A DNA stretch of 64,000 nt from Streptomyces sp. TG1A-60. Lineage in GTDB: Bacteria; Actinomycetota; Actinomycetes; Streptomycetales; Streptomycetaceae. Under the pieces are notes generated by a model. The model ran no database searches, had not been told where the DNA came from, and saw nothing but the letters and a program-made list of their open reading frames with translations. Position 1 is the first letter of the stretch, and every line of letters begins with the position of its first letter. Position numbers and translations under genes: made by a program. Location: contig NZ_CP147520.1 of the NCBI RefSeq assembly GCF_037201975.1, positions 3,162,001 to 3,226,000 of the forward strand. The letters are read 5' to 3'. Positions 21,695 through 31,131 of the stretch are shown here, one piece after another.

Positions 21695-24025
21695 ATGACC
21701 ATCCCCTGGCGTGACCGCGCCCTGCCCGCCGCCGACCGGGTCGCAGACCTGCTCACCCGGATGACCCTGGAGGAGAAGACCGCCCAGTTGTACGGCGTGT
21801 GGGTGAAGAACGACAGCAACGGCGAGGACATCGCCCCAAACGAGCAGGACATGACGGAGTCGTTCGACTTCGACGAGCTGATCACCCGAGGCCTCGGCCA
21901 GCTCACCCGCGCCTTCGGCACAGCCCCCGTGGACCCGGCGCTGGGCGCGCGGGCACTGGCCCGCGCCCAGCGCCACATCATCGCCGCGAACCGTTTCGGC
22001 ATTCCGGCCGTCGCCCACGAGGAGTGCCTGGCCGGCTTCACCGCCTGGCGCGCGACCGCCTACCCGGTCCCCCTGGCCTGGGGCGCGACCTTCGATCCAC
22101 CGCTGGTGGAGGAAATGGCCCGGCACATCGGCCAGGACATGACGTCGGTCGGCATCCACCAGGGGCTGTCCCCCGTCCTGGACGTGGTGCGCGACCCGCG
22201 CTGGGGCCGGGTCGAGGAGACGATCGGCGAGGACCCGTACCTGGTGGGCACGGTCGGCGCGGCGTACGTACGGGGCCTGGAGTCGACCGGCATCGTGGCC
22301 ACGCTGAAGCACTTCGCCGGGTACGCCGCGTCCGTCGGCGCCCGCAACCACGCGCCCGTACGGGCCGGTGTACGCGAGTTCGCGGACGTGACCCTGCCCC
22401 CGTTCGAGATGGCGTTGCGGGAGGGCGGCGCGCGTTCGGTCATGGCCGCGTACACGGAGACGGACGGCGTCCCGGTCTCGGCGGACCCCCGCCTGCTCAC
22501 CGAACTCCTCCGCGACGACTGGGGATTCACCGGCACGGTCGTCTCCGACTACTTCGGCGTCGGCTTCCTGGAGACGACCCACCGCGTGGCGGGAAGCCGC
22601 GCGGAGGCCGCCGGAGCGGCCCTCGCGGCCGGCGTGGACGTCGAGCTGCCGACCCCGCGCTGCTACGGCGAGGCGCTGGTGGACGCGGTCCGCGCGGGCG
22701 AGGTCCCCGAGTCCCTGGTGGACCGGGCCGCCCGCCGGGTCCTGGTCCAGAAGTGCGAGCTGGGGATGCTGGACGAGGGCTGGACGCCGGAGCCCACCGC
22801 CGAGCGAATCGACCTGGACGCGACCGCGAACCGCACCCTGGCCCGCCGCCTGGCCGAGGAGTCGGTGGTGCTGCTGGACAACCCGGACGCCGTACTACCG
22901 CTGCCCCCCGACGTCCGTATCGCCGTCGTCGGCCCCCGCGCCGACGATCCCCTGGCCATGCTCGGCTGCTACTCCTTCCCCTCCCACGTCCTCCCGGCCC
23001 ACCCCGGCACTCCCCTCGGCATCGAGATCCCCACGGTCCTGGGATCCCTGCGCACCGAACTCCCCGACGCGAAGATCACGTACGCGGCCGGCACCGAGGT
23101 CGACGGCGACGACCCGGGCGGGTTCCCGGAGGCGGTGGCCCGCGCGGCGGAGGCGGACGTCTGCGTGGTGGCGCTGGGTGACCGGGCGGGCCTCTTCGGT
23201 CGCGGCACCTCGGGCGAGGGCTGCGATGCCGAAGACCTCCGCCTCCCGGGGGTCCAGGCAGAGCTGCTGGACGCGTTGGCGGCGACGGGCACCCCTGTGG
23301 TGCTGGTGCTGCTCACCGGCCGCCCGTACGCGTTGGGCCGCTGGAAAGGGCGACTGGCAGGCATGATCCAGGCGTTCTTCCCAGGAGAGGAAGGCGGCCC
23401 GGCGGTGGCGGGAGTGCTGTCGGGCCGCGTCTCCCCCTCCGGCCGCCTGCCGGTGAGCGTCCCGCACCGGCCCGGGGGCCAGCCGTGGACGTATCTGCAG
23501 CCGCCGCTGGGCCTGGCGAGCGCGTCCAGCAACCTGGACCCGACCCCGCTGTACCCCTTCGGGCACGGCCTGTCATACACGACGTTCGCATGGGAGGACA
23601 TCGAGGGGACCGAGGCCGAGATCGCCACGGACGGCACCTACGACGTGTCCGTCACCCTCCGCAACACGGGCGAGCGCGCGGGCGCGGAGGTCGTCCAGCT
23701 GTATCTGCACGACCCGGTCGCCTCGGTGACCCGCCCCGATGCCCGCCTGATCGCCTACCGGCGGGTGGAACTGGCCCCGGGCAGGGCCTCACGTGTCACC
23801 TTCCGCTTCCACGCGGACCTCTCCTCCTTCACCGGTCGCGACGGCCGCCGCGTGGTCGAACCGGGCGCCCTGGAACTGCGGTTGGCGGCGTCGAGCGCGG
23901 ATGTCCGCCACACGGCACGGGTGACGCTGACGGGACCCGAGCGGGTGCTGCGCCGCGACCGCCGACTGCACTGCGAGACGGAAGTGACGGAAGTGACGGA
24001 AGCGACGGAGGTCCGGGGTGGCTGA
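21695..24025 (+). CDS. bxlA: Glycoside hydrolase family 3 beta-xylosidase/glucosidase, BxlA-like
   Basis: The 776-residue GH3 enzyme lacks a signal peptide, so it acts on imported oligosaccharides in the cytoplasm. The N-terminal barrel (about 1-310) has GRVEETIGEDPYL, LKHFAGYA and nucleophile D285 in VVSDYFGV. The GH3 C-terminal sandwich (about 390-600) includes LGDRAGLFGRGTSGEG and HRPGGQPWTY. A fibronectin III-like domain (about 655-750, LRNTGERAGAEVVQLYLHDP) closes the protein. The last residues (VTEVTEATEV) come from a short 9-bp-type DNA repeat. It is 84 bp after bxlG. Substrate could be xylobiose or a beta-glucoside; the neighbouring xylanase favours xylo-oligosaccharides. Confidence 0.9.
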   Translation: MTIPWRDRALPAADRVADLLTRMTLEEKTAQLYGVWVKNDSNGEDIAPNEQDMTESFDFDELITRGLGQLTRAFGTAPVDPALGARALARAQRHIIAANRFGIPAVAHEECLAGFTAWRATAYPVPLAWGATFDPPLVEEMARHIGQDMTSVGIHQGLSPVLDVVRDPRWGRVEETIGEDPYLVGTVGAAYVRGLESTGIVATLKHFAGYAASVGARNHAPVRAGVREFADVTLPPFEMALREGGARSVMAAYTETDGVPVSADPRLLTELLRDDWGFTGTVVSDYFGVGFLETTHRVAGSRAEAAGAALAAGVDVELPTPRCYGEALVDAVRAGEVPESLVDRAARRVLVQKCELGMLDEGWTPEPTAERIDLDATANRTLARRLAEESVVLLDNPDAVLPLPPDVRIAVVGPRADDPLAMLGCYSFPSHVLPAHPGTPLGIEIPTVLGSLRTELPDAKITYAAGTEVDGDDPGGFPEAVARAAEADVCVVALGDRAGLFGRGTSGEGCDAEDLRLPGVQAELLDALAATGTPVVLVLLTGRPYALGRWKGRLAGMIQAFFPGEEGGPAVAGVLSGRVSPSGRLPVSVPHRPGGQPWTYLQPPLGLASASSNLDPTPLYPFGHGLSYTTFAWEDIEGTEAEIATDGTYDVSVTLRNTGERAGAEVVQLYLHDPVASVTRPDARLIAYRRVELAPGRASRVTFRFHADLSSFTGRDGRRVVEPGALELRLAASSADVRHTARVTLTGPERVLRRDRRLHCETEVTEVTEATEVRGG

Positions 24026-24041
24026 CGCCGCCGAAGCACGC

Positions 24042-24311
24042 TCAGCCCTCGCCCAGGGACTCGAACCGCCACCGGTGGACCGCACGGGTCACCAGGTCCC
24101 CGTCCGGCTCAGGCAGTTCGGGCAGCTCGGCGTCGTACGCGGCGTCCCACCACGTGATCACCAGCACCCGGTCCCGAGGCGCCCGGAGGGTCTCCCGCCG
24201 CACGAGCCTCCCGGCGGCTCCCGAGGGCAGTTCCCGCGCCCGGGCCCAGGCGAGGAGTGCGTCCGCGCGCCCCTCGACGGCCCGGGCCTCCCACATCAGC
24301 GCGACGGTCAC
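24042..24311 (-). CDS. Small conserved protein of unknown function, coupled to tsaD
   Basis: This 89-residue protein begins at GTG 24311 and overlaps the tsaD stop by four bases (GTGA), so its translation is probably coupled to tsaD. The sequence ([44 protein letters not shown] and VHRWRFESL) looks like a single alpha/beta domain resembling a monomeric dimeric-barrel protein, but I do not recognise the family. It is on the opposite strand from bxlA and converges with it, with 16 bp between the stops. Confidence 0.75.
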   Translation of the reverse strand: MTVALMWEARAVEGRADALLAWARARELPSGAAGRLVRRETLRAPRDRVLVITWWDAAYDAELPELPEPDGDLVTRAVHRWRFESLGEG

Positions 24312-25405
24312 GAGTACAGGTTGTCCTTCGCGAACTCGTGCACGTGGTCGTGGTCGTGCGTATGCCCCGGCACGTGCGGTTCCGTCACCGGCAGCGAGGA
24401 GTCCGCCGACAGGTCCCAGTCCGAGGCGGCGCGGCCCCGCACGACCATCTCGGCGCCCAGCGCGGCCACCATCGCCCCGTTGTCCGTGCACAGCTTCGGC
24501 CGCGGCACCCGGAGCCGGATCCCGGCCGCCTCGCACCGCTCCTGCGCCAGCACCCGCAGCCGGGAGTTGGCGGCGACGCCCCCGCCGATCATCAGGTGGT
24601 CCACCCCCTGGTCCTTGCAGGCCCGCACGGCCTTCCGGGTGAGCACGTCGACCACGGCCTCCTGGAAGGACGCGGCGACGTCCCGCACCGGTACCTCCTC
24701 CCCGGCGGCCCGCTTGGCCTCGATCCAGCGGGCCACGGCGGTCTTGAGCCCCGAGAAGGAGAAGTCGTACACGGGGTCGCGGGGCCCGGTGAGCCCGCGC
24801 GGGAAGGCGATGGCGTTCGGGTCGCCCTCCCTCGCGTACCGGTCGATGACCGGGCCGCCCGGGAACCCGAGGTTCAGTACCCGCGCGATCTTGTCGAAGG
24901 CCTCCCCCGCCGCGTCGTCGATCGTCGCGCCCATCGGCCGTACGTCCGACGTGATGTCCGTCGACAGCAGCAACGAGGAGTGCCCGCCCGACACGAGCAA
25001 CGCCATCGTCGGCTCGGGCAGCGCCCCGTGCTCCAGCTGGTCGACGCAGATGTGGGAGGCGAGGTGATTGACGCCGTACAACGGCTTGCCCAGCGCGTAC
25101 GCGTACGCCTTCGCGGCCGAGACGCCCACCAGCAGCGCACCCGCCAGCCCCGGCCCGGCCGTGACCGCGATGCCGTCGAGGTCCTTCGCGCTCACCCCCG
25201 CTTCCCTCAGCGCACGGTCGATCGTCGGGACCATCGCCTCCAGGTGCGCGCGCGAGGCGACCTCGGGCACCACACCACCGAAACGGGCGTGCTCATCGAC
25301 GCTCGACGCGATCGCGTCCGCCAGCAACGTCGTACCGCGCACGACGCCGACACCGGTCTCGTCGCAGGAGGTCTCGATCCCCAGGACCAGGGGTTCGTCA
25401 GCCAT
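24308..25405 (-). CDS. tsaD: tRNA N6-adenosine threonylcarbamoyltransferase TsaD
   Basis: The 365-residue ASKHA-fold enzyme transfers the threonylcarbamoyl group to A37 of ANN-decoding tRNAs. It has the nucleotide site ([16 protein letters not shown]), [11 protein letters not shown], metal ligands H114 and H118 in [10 protein letters not shown], and [12 protein letters not shown]. The C-terminus carries an extra His-rich tail ([15 protein letters not shown]) absent from E. coli TsaD. ATG 25405 overlaps the rimI stop by eight bases. With rimI and tsaB it forms a three-gene operon; tsaE is nearby. Confidence 0.96.
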   Translation of the reverse strand: MADEPLVLGIETSCDETGVGVVRGTTLLADAIASSVDEHARFGGVVPEVASRAHLEAMVPTIDRALREAGVSAKDLDGIAVTAGPGLAGALLVGVSAAKAYAYALGKPLYGVNHLASHICVDQLEHGALPEPTMALLVSGGHSSLLLSTDITSDVRPMGATIDDAAGEAFDKIARVLNLGFPGGPVIDRYAREGDPNAIAFPRGLTGPRDPVYDFSFSGLKTAVARWIEAKRAAGEEVPVRDVAASFQEAVVDVLTRKAVRACKDQGVDHLMIGGGVAANSRLRVLAQERCEAAGIRLRVPRPKLCTDNGAMVAALGAEMVVRGRAASDWDLSADSSLPVTEPHVPGHTHDHDHVHEFAKDNLYS

Positions 25406-25904
25406 TGATCTCGGTTCCTCGTACGGATGTGGAGGGGTCGTTGAGCCGCATGACGAGCGCGTCCACGTTCCCCGGCTGGTAGTAGCCGCGGCGGAAGCCG
25501 ATCGCCTCGAAGCCGAAGCGTTCGTAGAGCTTCTGCGCACGGACGTTGTCGACCCGGCATTCGAGCATCACCTGGGCGCACTCGAAGGCGGTGGCGGTCC
25601 GCAGCAACTCGGTGAGGATCAGCGCGCCGAGACCGGTCCCCCAGTGGCCCCGGGCGACGGCGATGGTCTGGACGTCGCCGACGTCCCCGGCGGATGCGAG
25701 CCCCCCGTAGCCGATGATCCGCCCGTCCTCGTCCGGGGACTCCGCCACGAAGTACCGCCGGGTCGCCCCGGGCCCGCGCGCATGGGCGAGGTCCGACCAG
25801 AACATGCCCCGGGACCAGGCGTCCTCGGGGAACAGGTCCTTCTCCAGCTGCAGTACGGGCTCGATGTCCCACCAGCGCATCTCGCGCAGCACCGGGGTCG
25901 TCAC
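25398..25904 (-). CDS. rimI: Ribosomal-protein-S18-alanine N-acetyltransferase RimI
   Basis: This 168-residue GNAT acetyltransferase contains the acetyl-CoA site ([20 protein letters not shown]), [17 protein letters not shown] and [17 protein letters not shown], as in RimI. It acetylates the N-terminus of S18 and perhaps other proteins. GTG 25904 overlaps the tsaB stop by four bases (GTGA), and its own stop overlaps the tsaD start. The tsaB-rimI-tsaD order is common in actinobacteria. Confidence 0.93.
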   Translation of the reverse strand: MTTPVLREMRWWDIEPVLQLEKDLFPEDAWSRGMFWSDLAHARGPGATRRYFVAESPDEDGRIIGYGGLASAGDVGDVQTIAVARGHWGTGLGALILTELLRTATAFECAQVMLECRVDNVRAQKLYERFGFEAIGFRRGYYQPGNVDALVMRLNDPSTSVRGTEING

Positions 25905-26554
25905 TTGGGGGTGACCACCTTGTAGTTCCTGGGCACCTGCGCGTCGGGGCGGCGCAGATACAGCGGCCGGGGCGCCGCCGATTCGTCCCCCTCGGCCAGC
26001 CGCCGCGCCGCCAGGCCCGCGAGGGCGGCGGCGGAGACGTACTCGGGCGCGCGGGCGTCGGGGAAGGTGTCCGGATAGAGCAGCGCACCGGCCCCCACGG
26101 CGGGCAGCCCGGCCACCACGTCGGCGATCTCGGCGGGACGGTCGACGGCCGGCTCCGTCACCCGCGTCAGCGCGTCCTCGTACCGCGCCCAGTACACCTC
26201 CTTGCGCCGGGCGTCGGTCGCCACCACGAACGGTCCCTCGACCTCGGCCGCGTACGCGAGCCCGTCGAGGGTGCACAGTCCGTGGACCGGGACCCCGAGG
26301 GCGAGGCCGAAGGTGTCGGCGGTCATGAGACCGACGCGCAGCCCGGTGTACGGACCGGGCCCGACGCCCACGACGATCGCGGTGACGGCGTCGAGGCGGA
26401 CGCCCGCCTCGGCGAGCACCCGGTCGACGGCGGGCAGCAGCAGTTCCCCATGCCGGCGCGCGTCCACCTGACTCGACGCGGCGACGACGTCCGTCCCGTC
26501 GTGCAGCGCGACGGTGACGGCTGGGGTGGCGGTATCCAGAGCGAGCAAGAGCAC
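25901..26554 (-). CDS. tsaB: t6A biosynthesis protein TsaB
   Basis: The 217-residue non-catalytic ASKHA partner of TsaD shows MLLLALDTATPAVTVALHDG, VGVGPGPYTGLRVGLMTA and VATDARRKEVYWARY, as in TsaB. It stabilises TsaD and TsaE during tRNA modification. ATG 26554 is the first codon of the family alignment. It heads the tsaB-rimI-tsaD operon. About 124 bp upstream, a divergent membrane protein gene begins on the other strand. Confidence 0.95.
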   Translation of the reverse strand: MLLLALDTATPAVTVALHDGTDVVAASSQVDARRHGELLLPAVDRVLAEAGVRLDAVTAIVVGVGPGPYTGLRVGLMTADTFGLALGVPVHGLCTLDGLAYAAEVEGPFVVATDARRKEVYWARYEDALTRVTEPAVDRPAEIADVVAGLPAVGAGALLYPDTFPDARAPEYVSAAALAGLAARRLAEGDESAAPRPLYLRRPDAQVPRNYKVVTPK

Positions 26555-26678
26555 GCGAACAGCCTACGGCGCTTCGGCCCGGGGGACGGCCGCCCCGGCG
26601 TACGGCCGCGCTGCTGCTACCGTCACAGCACAGACGTACATCAAGGGCGTACGTGAGTACGAGAGGTGGGCACAGAAG

Positions 26679-27239
26679 GTGGCCAGTAGCAGCTCGGGAT
26701 TCGTGGCCGGGCTCACGGCGGCGGCCATCGCCGCAGTCGGTTTCCTCACCTACCAGGCGTCGGCGAACGTGCCCGGCGACCTGGGGAAACCGTCCCCCTC
26801 GAAGTCCTCGTCGCTCCCGAAGTCCAAGGCGCCCGCCCAGAGCGGGAAGGACACCGGCGAGGTCGTCCCCGACGGCTCGGGCACCGGGGAACGCGTCGTC
26901 TACTCCCTCGACGAGGACCGCGTCTGGCTGGTCGGCGCCAACGAGAAGATCACCCGCACCTTCGAGGTCACCCCCAGCACGGTCGACCCCGCCCCGGCCA
27001 CCTACACCGTCACCTCCCGCTCCGCCGCCGTCACCGGCTCCGACGGCGCCCCCGTCGAACACGTCGTCCGCTTCGCCACGGTCGACGGCGTGGCCGTCGG
27101 CTTCAGCGCCGCCGTCGACGGCTCCACCCCCCTGCCCGACCCCACCGCCAAGACCGGCGGCATCCGCGAGTCCCGCAAGGACGGCAAGGCGATGTGGGAG
27201 TTCGCGGGCATCGGCACGAAGGTGGTCGTGGTCGAGTAG
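26679..27239 (+). CDS. Membrane-anchored L,D-transpeptidase-like protein lacking catalytic residues
   Basis: The 186-residue protein has a transmembrane or signal segment (about 6-28, GFVAGLTAAAIAAVGFLTYQ), a Ser/Lys/Pro-rich linker, and a domain at 72-186. That domain reads RVVYSLDEDRVWLVGANEKITRTF, RFATVDGVAVGFS and AMWEFAGIGTKVVVV, the beginning, middle and end of a YkuD domain. The active-site block SHGCVR expected near residue 160 is KTGGIRES here, so the catalytic Cys and His are missing, and the upstream His is Ser143. It is probably not a transpeptidase but a derived binding protein. GTG 26679 is the only in-frame start before the membrane segment. Confidence 0.65.
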   Translation: MASSSSGFVAGLTAAAIAAVGFLTYQASANVPGDLGKPSPSKSSSLPKSKAPAQSGKDTGEVVPDGSGTGERVVYSLDEDRVWLVGANEKITRTFEVTPSTVDPAPATYTVTSRSAAVTGSDGAPVEHVVRFATVDGVAVGFSAAVDGSTPLPDPTAKTGGIRESRKDGKAMWEFAGIGTKVVVVE

Positions 27240-27277
27240 GGGGCCGCTTCCAGGTACCGCGCACGAGAAGCGCCGGT

Positions 27278-27335
27278 CCTTTCAGGGGGCGCGGGCAACC
27301 GCGCGAACGCCCCCCACCGGTCCGCGGCCCGCGAC
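27278..27335. repeat. Intergenic repeat family, copy A
   Basis: The sequence around GGGGGCGCGGGCAACCGCGC, then a degenerate tail ending GGTCCGCGGCCCGCGAC, resembles copy D at 41856. It lies between two convergent genes and has no coding role. See the finding on the five copies. Confidence 0.6.
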
Positions 27336-27361
27336 ACACCCCGGGCACTCCTCCCAGGGCG

Positions 27362-27523
27362 CTACGCGGCCCGAGGGCGCCGTCGTTCCACAGGGCGCCG
27401 TTCCTCGGCTCCGGCCGGCGGGGCCGGCGGTGTCGAGAGCACCTTCGCCGCCGCACACGCCGCCAACAGGTCCCGCATCGACACACCGCCCGCCCCGGAG
27501 GGCTGTCGCTCTGATGCCGGCAT
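27362..27523 (-). CDS. Small protein of 53 residues, unknown function
   Basis: An ORF from ATG 27523 (MPASERQPSGAGGVSMRDLL) to 27362 is preceded by GGGAGGCGTCC, a good ribosome-binding site. It has a short helix (MRDLLAACAAAKVL) and a Pro/Glu/Arg-rich tail (ERRPVERRRPRAA). Reading frame G/C bias is typical. About 30 bp upstream is an 18-bp palindrome that resembles the DmdR1/IdeR iron box, so it may be iron-regulated. I do not recognise a family. Similar small proteins could be missed by annotation in other strains. Confidence 0.6.
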   Translation of the reverse strand: MPASERQPSGAGGVSMRDLLAACAAAKVLSTPPAPPAGAEERRPVERRRPRAA

Positions 27524-27552
27524 GGACGCCTCCCGGTGCCAACGGCGAACCA

Positions 27553-27570
27553 GGTTAGGTAGACCTAACC
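27553..27570 (-). promoter_or_regulatory. Iron-box-like palindrome
   Basis: GGTTAGGTAGACCTAACC is a perfect 8+2+8 dyad. It shares 13 of 19 positions with the IdeR/DmdR1 consensus TTAGGTTAGGCTAACCTAA when aligned from TTAGGT. The consensus spacing differs slightly, so regulator identity is uncertain. Confidence 0.5.
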
Positions 27571-27652
27571 AAGGACTGGTTACCATGTGACCACGCCGAA
27601 GGCGCCCGGCGCAACATCTTGCCGACACCTCGTCGGCACGGACGATAGGGCG

Positions 27653-28177
27653 TTACGCGGACAGCGCCCCCAGCTCCACCGAGGCCCACCGCTCCCCCAG
27701 CCCCGTCACCGCCACCTGCCGCACCTCGTCGGTCGTGTCGCCGACGGCCCGGTGGATGACGACGTTCAGCCGGTCGTCGGTCAACTCCTCGACCTTGCCC
27801 TCGCCCCACTCCACCACGATCACCGAATCGGGCAGCGAGACATCGAGATCGAGGTCCTCCATCTCGTCCAGCCCGCCACCCAGGCGGTACGCGTCGACGT
27901 GGACGAGCGGCGGCCCGTCCACCAGGGACGGATGCACGCGGGCGATGACGAAGGTCGGCGAGGTGACCGCACCCCGCACCCCCAGCCCCTCCCCGAGCCC
28001 TCGCGTCAGGGTCGTCTTCCCGGCCCCCAGCTCCCCGTCGAGCATCACGAGATCGCCGGCCCGCAGCAGCTTGGCCATCCTGCGGCCCAGCTCCAGCATC
28101 TGGTCGGGGGAACGGACGGTGATCTGAAGAGAGAACCCCGGCTCACCCGGGACGTGCGGTGCTGCTGGCGCTTCCAT
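27653..28177 (-). CDS. tsaE: t6A biosynthesis ATPase TsaE
   Basis: This ~174-residue P-loop ATPase has Walker A GELGAGKTTLTRGLGEGL, the switch region VTSPTFVIARVH and YRLGGGLDEMEDLDLD, the TsaE signatures. It releases product from the TsaB-TsaD complex. The ATG at 28177 (MEAPAAPHVPG) and an in-frame GTG at 28183 are both possible; the first is more like the family. The start overlaps the upstream hydrolase gene by ~35 bp, so the two are probably co-transcribed. A leftover C-terminal extension of ~15 residues follows the core. Confidence 0.93.
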   Translation of the reverse strand: MEAPAAPHVPGEPGFSLQITVRSPDQMLELGRRMAKLLRAGDLVMLDGELGAGKTTLTRGLGEGLGVRGAVTSPTFVIARVHPSLVDGPPLVHVDAYRLGGGLDEMEDLDLDVSLPDSVIVVEWGEGKVEELTDDRLNVVIHRAVGDTTDEVRQVAVTGLGERWASVELGALSA

Positions 28178-29390
28178 AACCACTTACGGTAGACCCCGCC
28201 GGGACGGCGCCCGCGCGGGTGAGGAGATCGGCGAGCCGGTCCGTCACGACCTCGGGGTGCTCCAGCATCACCAGATGCCCCGCGTCCGGCACCAGCACCA
28301 GCTCCGCGTCCGGCAGCAGACCGGCGATGGCCTCACTGTGCTCGCTCGGTGTGACGAGGTCCTTGACCCCGGCCAGCACGAGCACCGGCAGCTCGGCGAA
28401 CGCCGTCAGCACCTCGGTCTTGTCGTGTTCGGTGAACGCCGGGTAGAACTCGGCGACCACGTCGATCGGCGTGCCCTCGATCATCCGCTCGGCGAACCGC
28501 GCGACCGCCGGGTCGACGTCCCGCGACGCGAACGAGTACCGCTTGATGACCCCGGCGAACAGATCGGCGGTCGCCCGCCTCCCCCGCTCCACCAGCGCGG
28601 CCTGCTGCCCCAGCGCCCTCAGCACCCCGGGCAGCACCCGCCGTACGGCGTTGACGCCCGCGACCGGCAGCCCGAAGTTGACCTCGCCGAGCCGCCCCGA
28701 CGACGTACCGACCAGGGCGACGGCGACGACCCGCTCGCGGATCAGCTCGGGGTAGTGCGCGGCCAGCGCCATGATGGTCATGCCGCCCATGGAGTGCCCG
28801 ACGAGCACGATCGGCCCCTGGGGCGCTGCCGCGTCGATCACCGCCTTCAGATCACGCCCGAGCTGGTCGATGGTGACCGGCGACCCGTCCCGCGCCTGGG
28901 CGGCCGTGCGCCCGGAGCGGCCGTGGCTGCGCTGGTCCCAGTGCACGGTCCGTACGACACCGCGCAGCGCGGCCCTCTGGAAGTGCCAGGAGTCCTGGTT
29001 GAGGCAGTAGCCGTGGCTGAAGACGACGGTGACCGGGGCCGGGGCCTTGTGGCCGAAGAGCCGGCGTCTGCGGGGCGAGACGTCGGCCTCGGGCTCGACG
29101 TCGTCGACCTCGTAGTACAGCTCGGTGCCGTCGTCGGCGTACGCCTTGCCGGGCGTTCCGCGCAGCGCCCCGTACGGGCCGGTGGAGTCGAGCGCGAGGC
29201 GGGCCTTCCGGCGCATGCCTCGCCCGACGGTGAGCCGCTCTATGGCGACACCGGCGGCGGCGCCCGCGGCGACCACGCCTATCGCCGCCCCCGCGACGCC
29301 GGCCCTGCGCCACGTCCCGCCGCCGGAGGCGGCCGTGGCGGCGGCCGCGCTCGCGACGGCCTCCACGGCCTCCGCGCTGCTCTCGCTCAC
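28143..29390 (-). CDS. Alpha/beta hydrolase with N-terminal hydrophobic anchor
   Basis: The 415-residue protein begins at GTG 29390 (VSESSAEAVEAV), preceded by AGGAG. It has an Ala/Gly-rich hydrophobic segment (about 30-57) that could anchor it in the membrane, and an alpha/beta hydrolase core. The oxyanion strand is VVFSHGYCLNQDSWHFQ, the nucleophile is in VGHSMGGM, the acid in LAGVKDLVTP and the catalytic His in DAGHLVMLEHP. All three catalytic residues are present. Substrate is unknown. It sits between alr and tsaE, as often seen in actinobacteria. Confidence 0.9.
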   Translation of the reverse strand: MSESSAEAVEAVASAAAATAASGGGTWRRAGVAGAAIGVVAAGAAAGVAIERLTVGRGMRRKARLALDSTGPYGALRGTPGKAYADDGTELYYEVDDVEPEADVSPRRRRLFGHKAPAPVTVVFSHGYCLNQDSWHFQRAALRGVVRTVHWDQRSHGRSGRTAAQARDGSPVTIDQLGRDLKAVIDAAAPQGPIVLVGHSMGGMTIMALAAHYPELIRERVVAVALVGTSSGRLGEVNFGLPVAGVNAVRRVLPGVLRALGQQAALVERGRRATADLFAGVIKRYSFASRDVDPAVARFAERMIEGTPIDVVAEFYPAFTEHDKTEVLTAFAELPVLVLAGVKDLVTPSEHSEAIAGLLPDAELVLVPDAGHLVMLEHPEVVTDRLADLLTRAGAVPAGSTVSGYGSASSTARPG

Positions 29391-29554
29391 GTCCCGCTCC
29401 TCTTCGCCGGCGTCCGTTCCCGCTACCGCTCCGCACAACCGTACGGAGTCACCGGTCCCGTCCGTCCTTCACTTACTCGTGTTCAGGCACTGACCACTCA
29501 TGCACGCGTGCTCACGTATCCCGGATCACACCCGTGCGGGCCGAACCCGCTCAT

Positions 29555-30715
29555 TCACTCACCCGTGTCGACGTAGACGCGTGGAACACGGGTTCCGATG
29601 CGCGTCACGATCTCGTACGCGATGGTCCCGGCCGCCTTCGCCCAGTCCTCGGCGGTCGGCTCGCCCCCGTCGCCCGGCCCGAACAGCACCACCTCGTCCC
29701 CGGCGGCGGGTTCGTCCCCGCCGAGGTCGACGACGAACTGGTCCATGGCGACCCGGCCCGCGACCGTCCGCCACTTGCCGCCGACCAGCACGGGCCCGGT
29801 GCCGGAGGCGTGCCGGGGGATGCCGTCCGCGTAGCCGACGGGCACCAGGCCGAGGGTCGTGGCGCCGGAGGTGACGTAGTGGTGGCCGTAGCTGACGCCG
29901 TGGCCGCCGGACACATGCTTGACCAGCGCGAGCGAGGCGCTCAGCCGCATCACCGGCCGCAGCCCGAGGTCGGCGGAACTGCCCAGCTCGGGGCTGGGCG
30001 AGATGCCGTAGACCGCGATGCCCGTGCGTACGAGATCGAAGTGCGCGTCCGGTCGGGTGAGCGTGGCGGGCGAGTTGGCGATGTGCCGCACCTCCGGGTG
30101 GACGCCCTGTTTCTCGGCGTACGTCACCATGTCGCGGAATCGGGTGAGCTGGGCCTCGACGGAGGGGTGGCCCGGCTCGTCGGCGCACGCGAGGTGCGAC
30201 CAGAGGCCGGTGACGGTGAGGAGCCCCTCGGACTCCGCCCGCAGCGCCTCGGTGACGAGCTCCGGCCAGTCGTCCGGCTGACAGCCGTTGCGCCCGAGCC
30301 CGGTGTCGGCCTTGAGCTGCACGCGCGCACGCAGGCCCACGTCACGGGCGGCGACGGTGACCTCCCGCAGCGCCCACATCCCGCTGACGGAGACGTCCAG
30401 TTCGGCCTCGACGGCCTCGCGCCAGGGCCCGCCGGGGGCCCACAGCCAGCACATGAGCCGCCCCGACAGCCCCGCCGCCCGCAACGCCAGCGCCTCCTCC
30501 GGTGTGGCCGTCCCCAGCCAGGCGGCCCCCGCCTCGACCGCCGCCTCGGCACACCGCACCGCCCCATGGCCGTACGCGTCCGACTTGACCACGGCCATCA
30601 GCTCAGCGCCGGGCGCCAGCGCACGCAACGTCCGCACATTGGCCCGCAGGGCGTCCAGATCGATCTCGGCACGGGCCCGCAGGGGCGCGCTCCGCAGAGG
30701 TGCTGTCTCACTCAT
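29555..30715 (-). CDS. alr: Alanine racemase
   Basis: The 386-residue PLP enzyme converts L- to D-alanine for peptidoglycan. It has the PLP lysine K44 in [15 protein letters not shown], the catalytic tyrosine in GVSYGHHYV and DQFVVDLGG near the end. ATG 30715 begins [28 protein letters not shown]. It is the first gene of the alr-hydrolase-tsaE set on the minus strand. Confidence 0.96.
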   Translation of the reverse strand: MSETAPLRSAPLRARAEIDLDALRANVRTLRALAPGAELMAVVKSDAYGHGAVRCAEAAVEAGAAWLGTATPEEALALRAAGLSGRLMCWLWAPGGPWREAVEAELDVSVSGMWALREVTVAARDVGLRARVQLKADTGLGRNGCQPDDWPELVTEALRAESEGLLTVTGLWSHLACADEPGHPSVEAQLTRFRDMVTYAEKQGVHPEVRHIANSPATLTRPDAHFDLVRTGIAVYGISPSPELGSSADLGLRPVMRLSASLALVKHVSGGHGVSYGHHYVTSGATTLGLVPVGYADGIPRHASGTGPVLVGGKWRTVAGRVAMDQFVVDLGGDEPAAGDEVVLFGPGDGGEPTAEDWAKAAGTIAYEIVTRIGTRVPRVYVDTGE

Positions 30716-30754
30716 GTCAGCCCCAGTGTCTCAGAGCCCACGCACACCCCTCCC

Positions 30755-30840
30755 GCGCCCCTTCGGGCGCGCGGGGCTGTGCCGATGCGCGCGTGGGCGC
30801 GGCCGGCCACGACGGACGAGCGGCCCGCATCCGGCAGCAC
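30755..30840. repeat. Intergenic repeat family, copy B
   Basis: It shares the motif GGGCGCGG-GGCCACGACGGA and the tail CGGCCCGCATCCGGCAGC with copies C and E. Non-coding. Confidence 0.6.
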
Positions 30841-31131
30841 CCCCGCCCCGGACCGGTTTCGCCTGCCCGGCCGCTTCCCCCACACGAAAACCCGGTCCTC
30901 CTTCCATCAGAACCCCTGACAGCGCACGCGCGTGCGCCAACCGCACGGGGAGGACCGTCACCAGAGCGAGGACCAGGGCGACAGCCCGGAACGTCATTCG
31001 TCCGCTCGTCATGCGACCAGCGATACGCGCCGTCCCCGCGCGCGCGGGTGCGCCGCGCGTACGGTCACCCGATATGCGCGCGGGAAAGTCACCCGATCCG
31101 AGGGCCCACCGGTTCCACACCGGACGCCACT

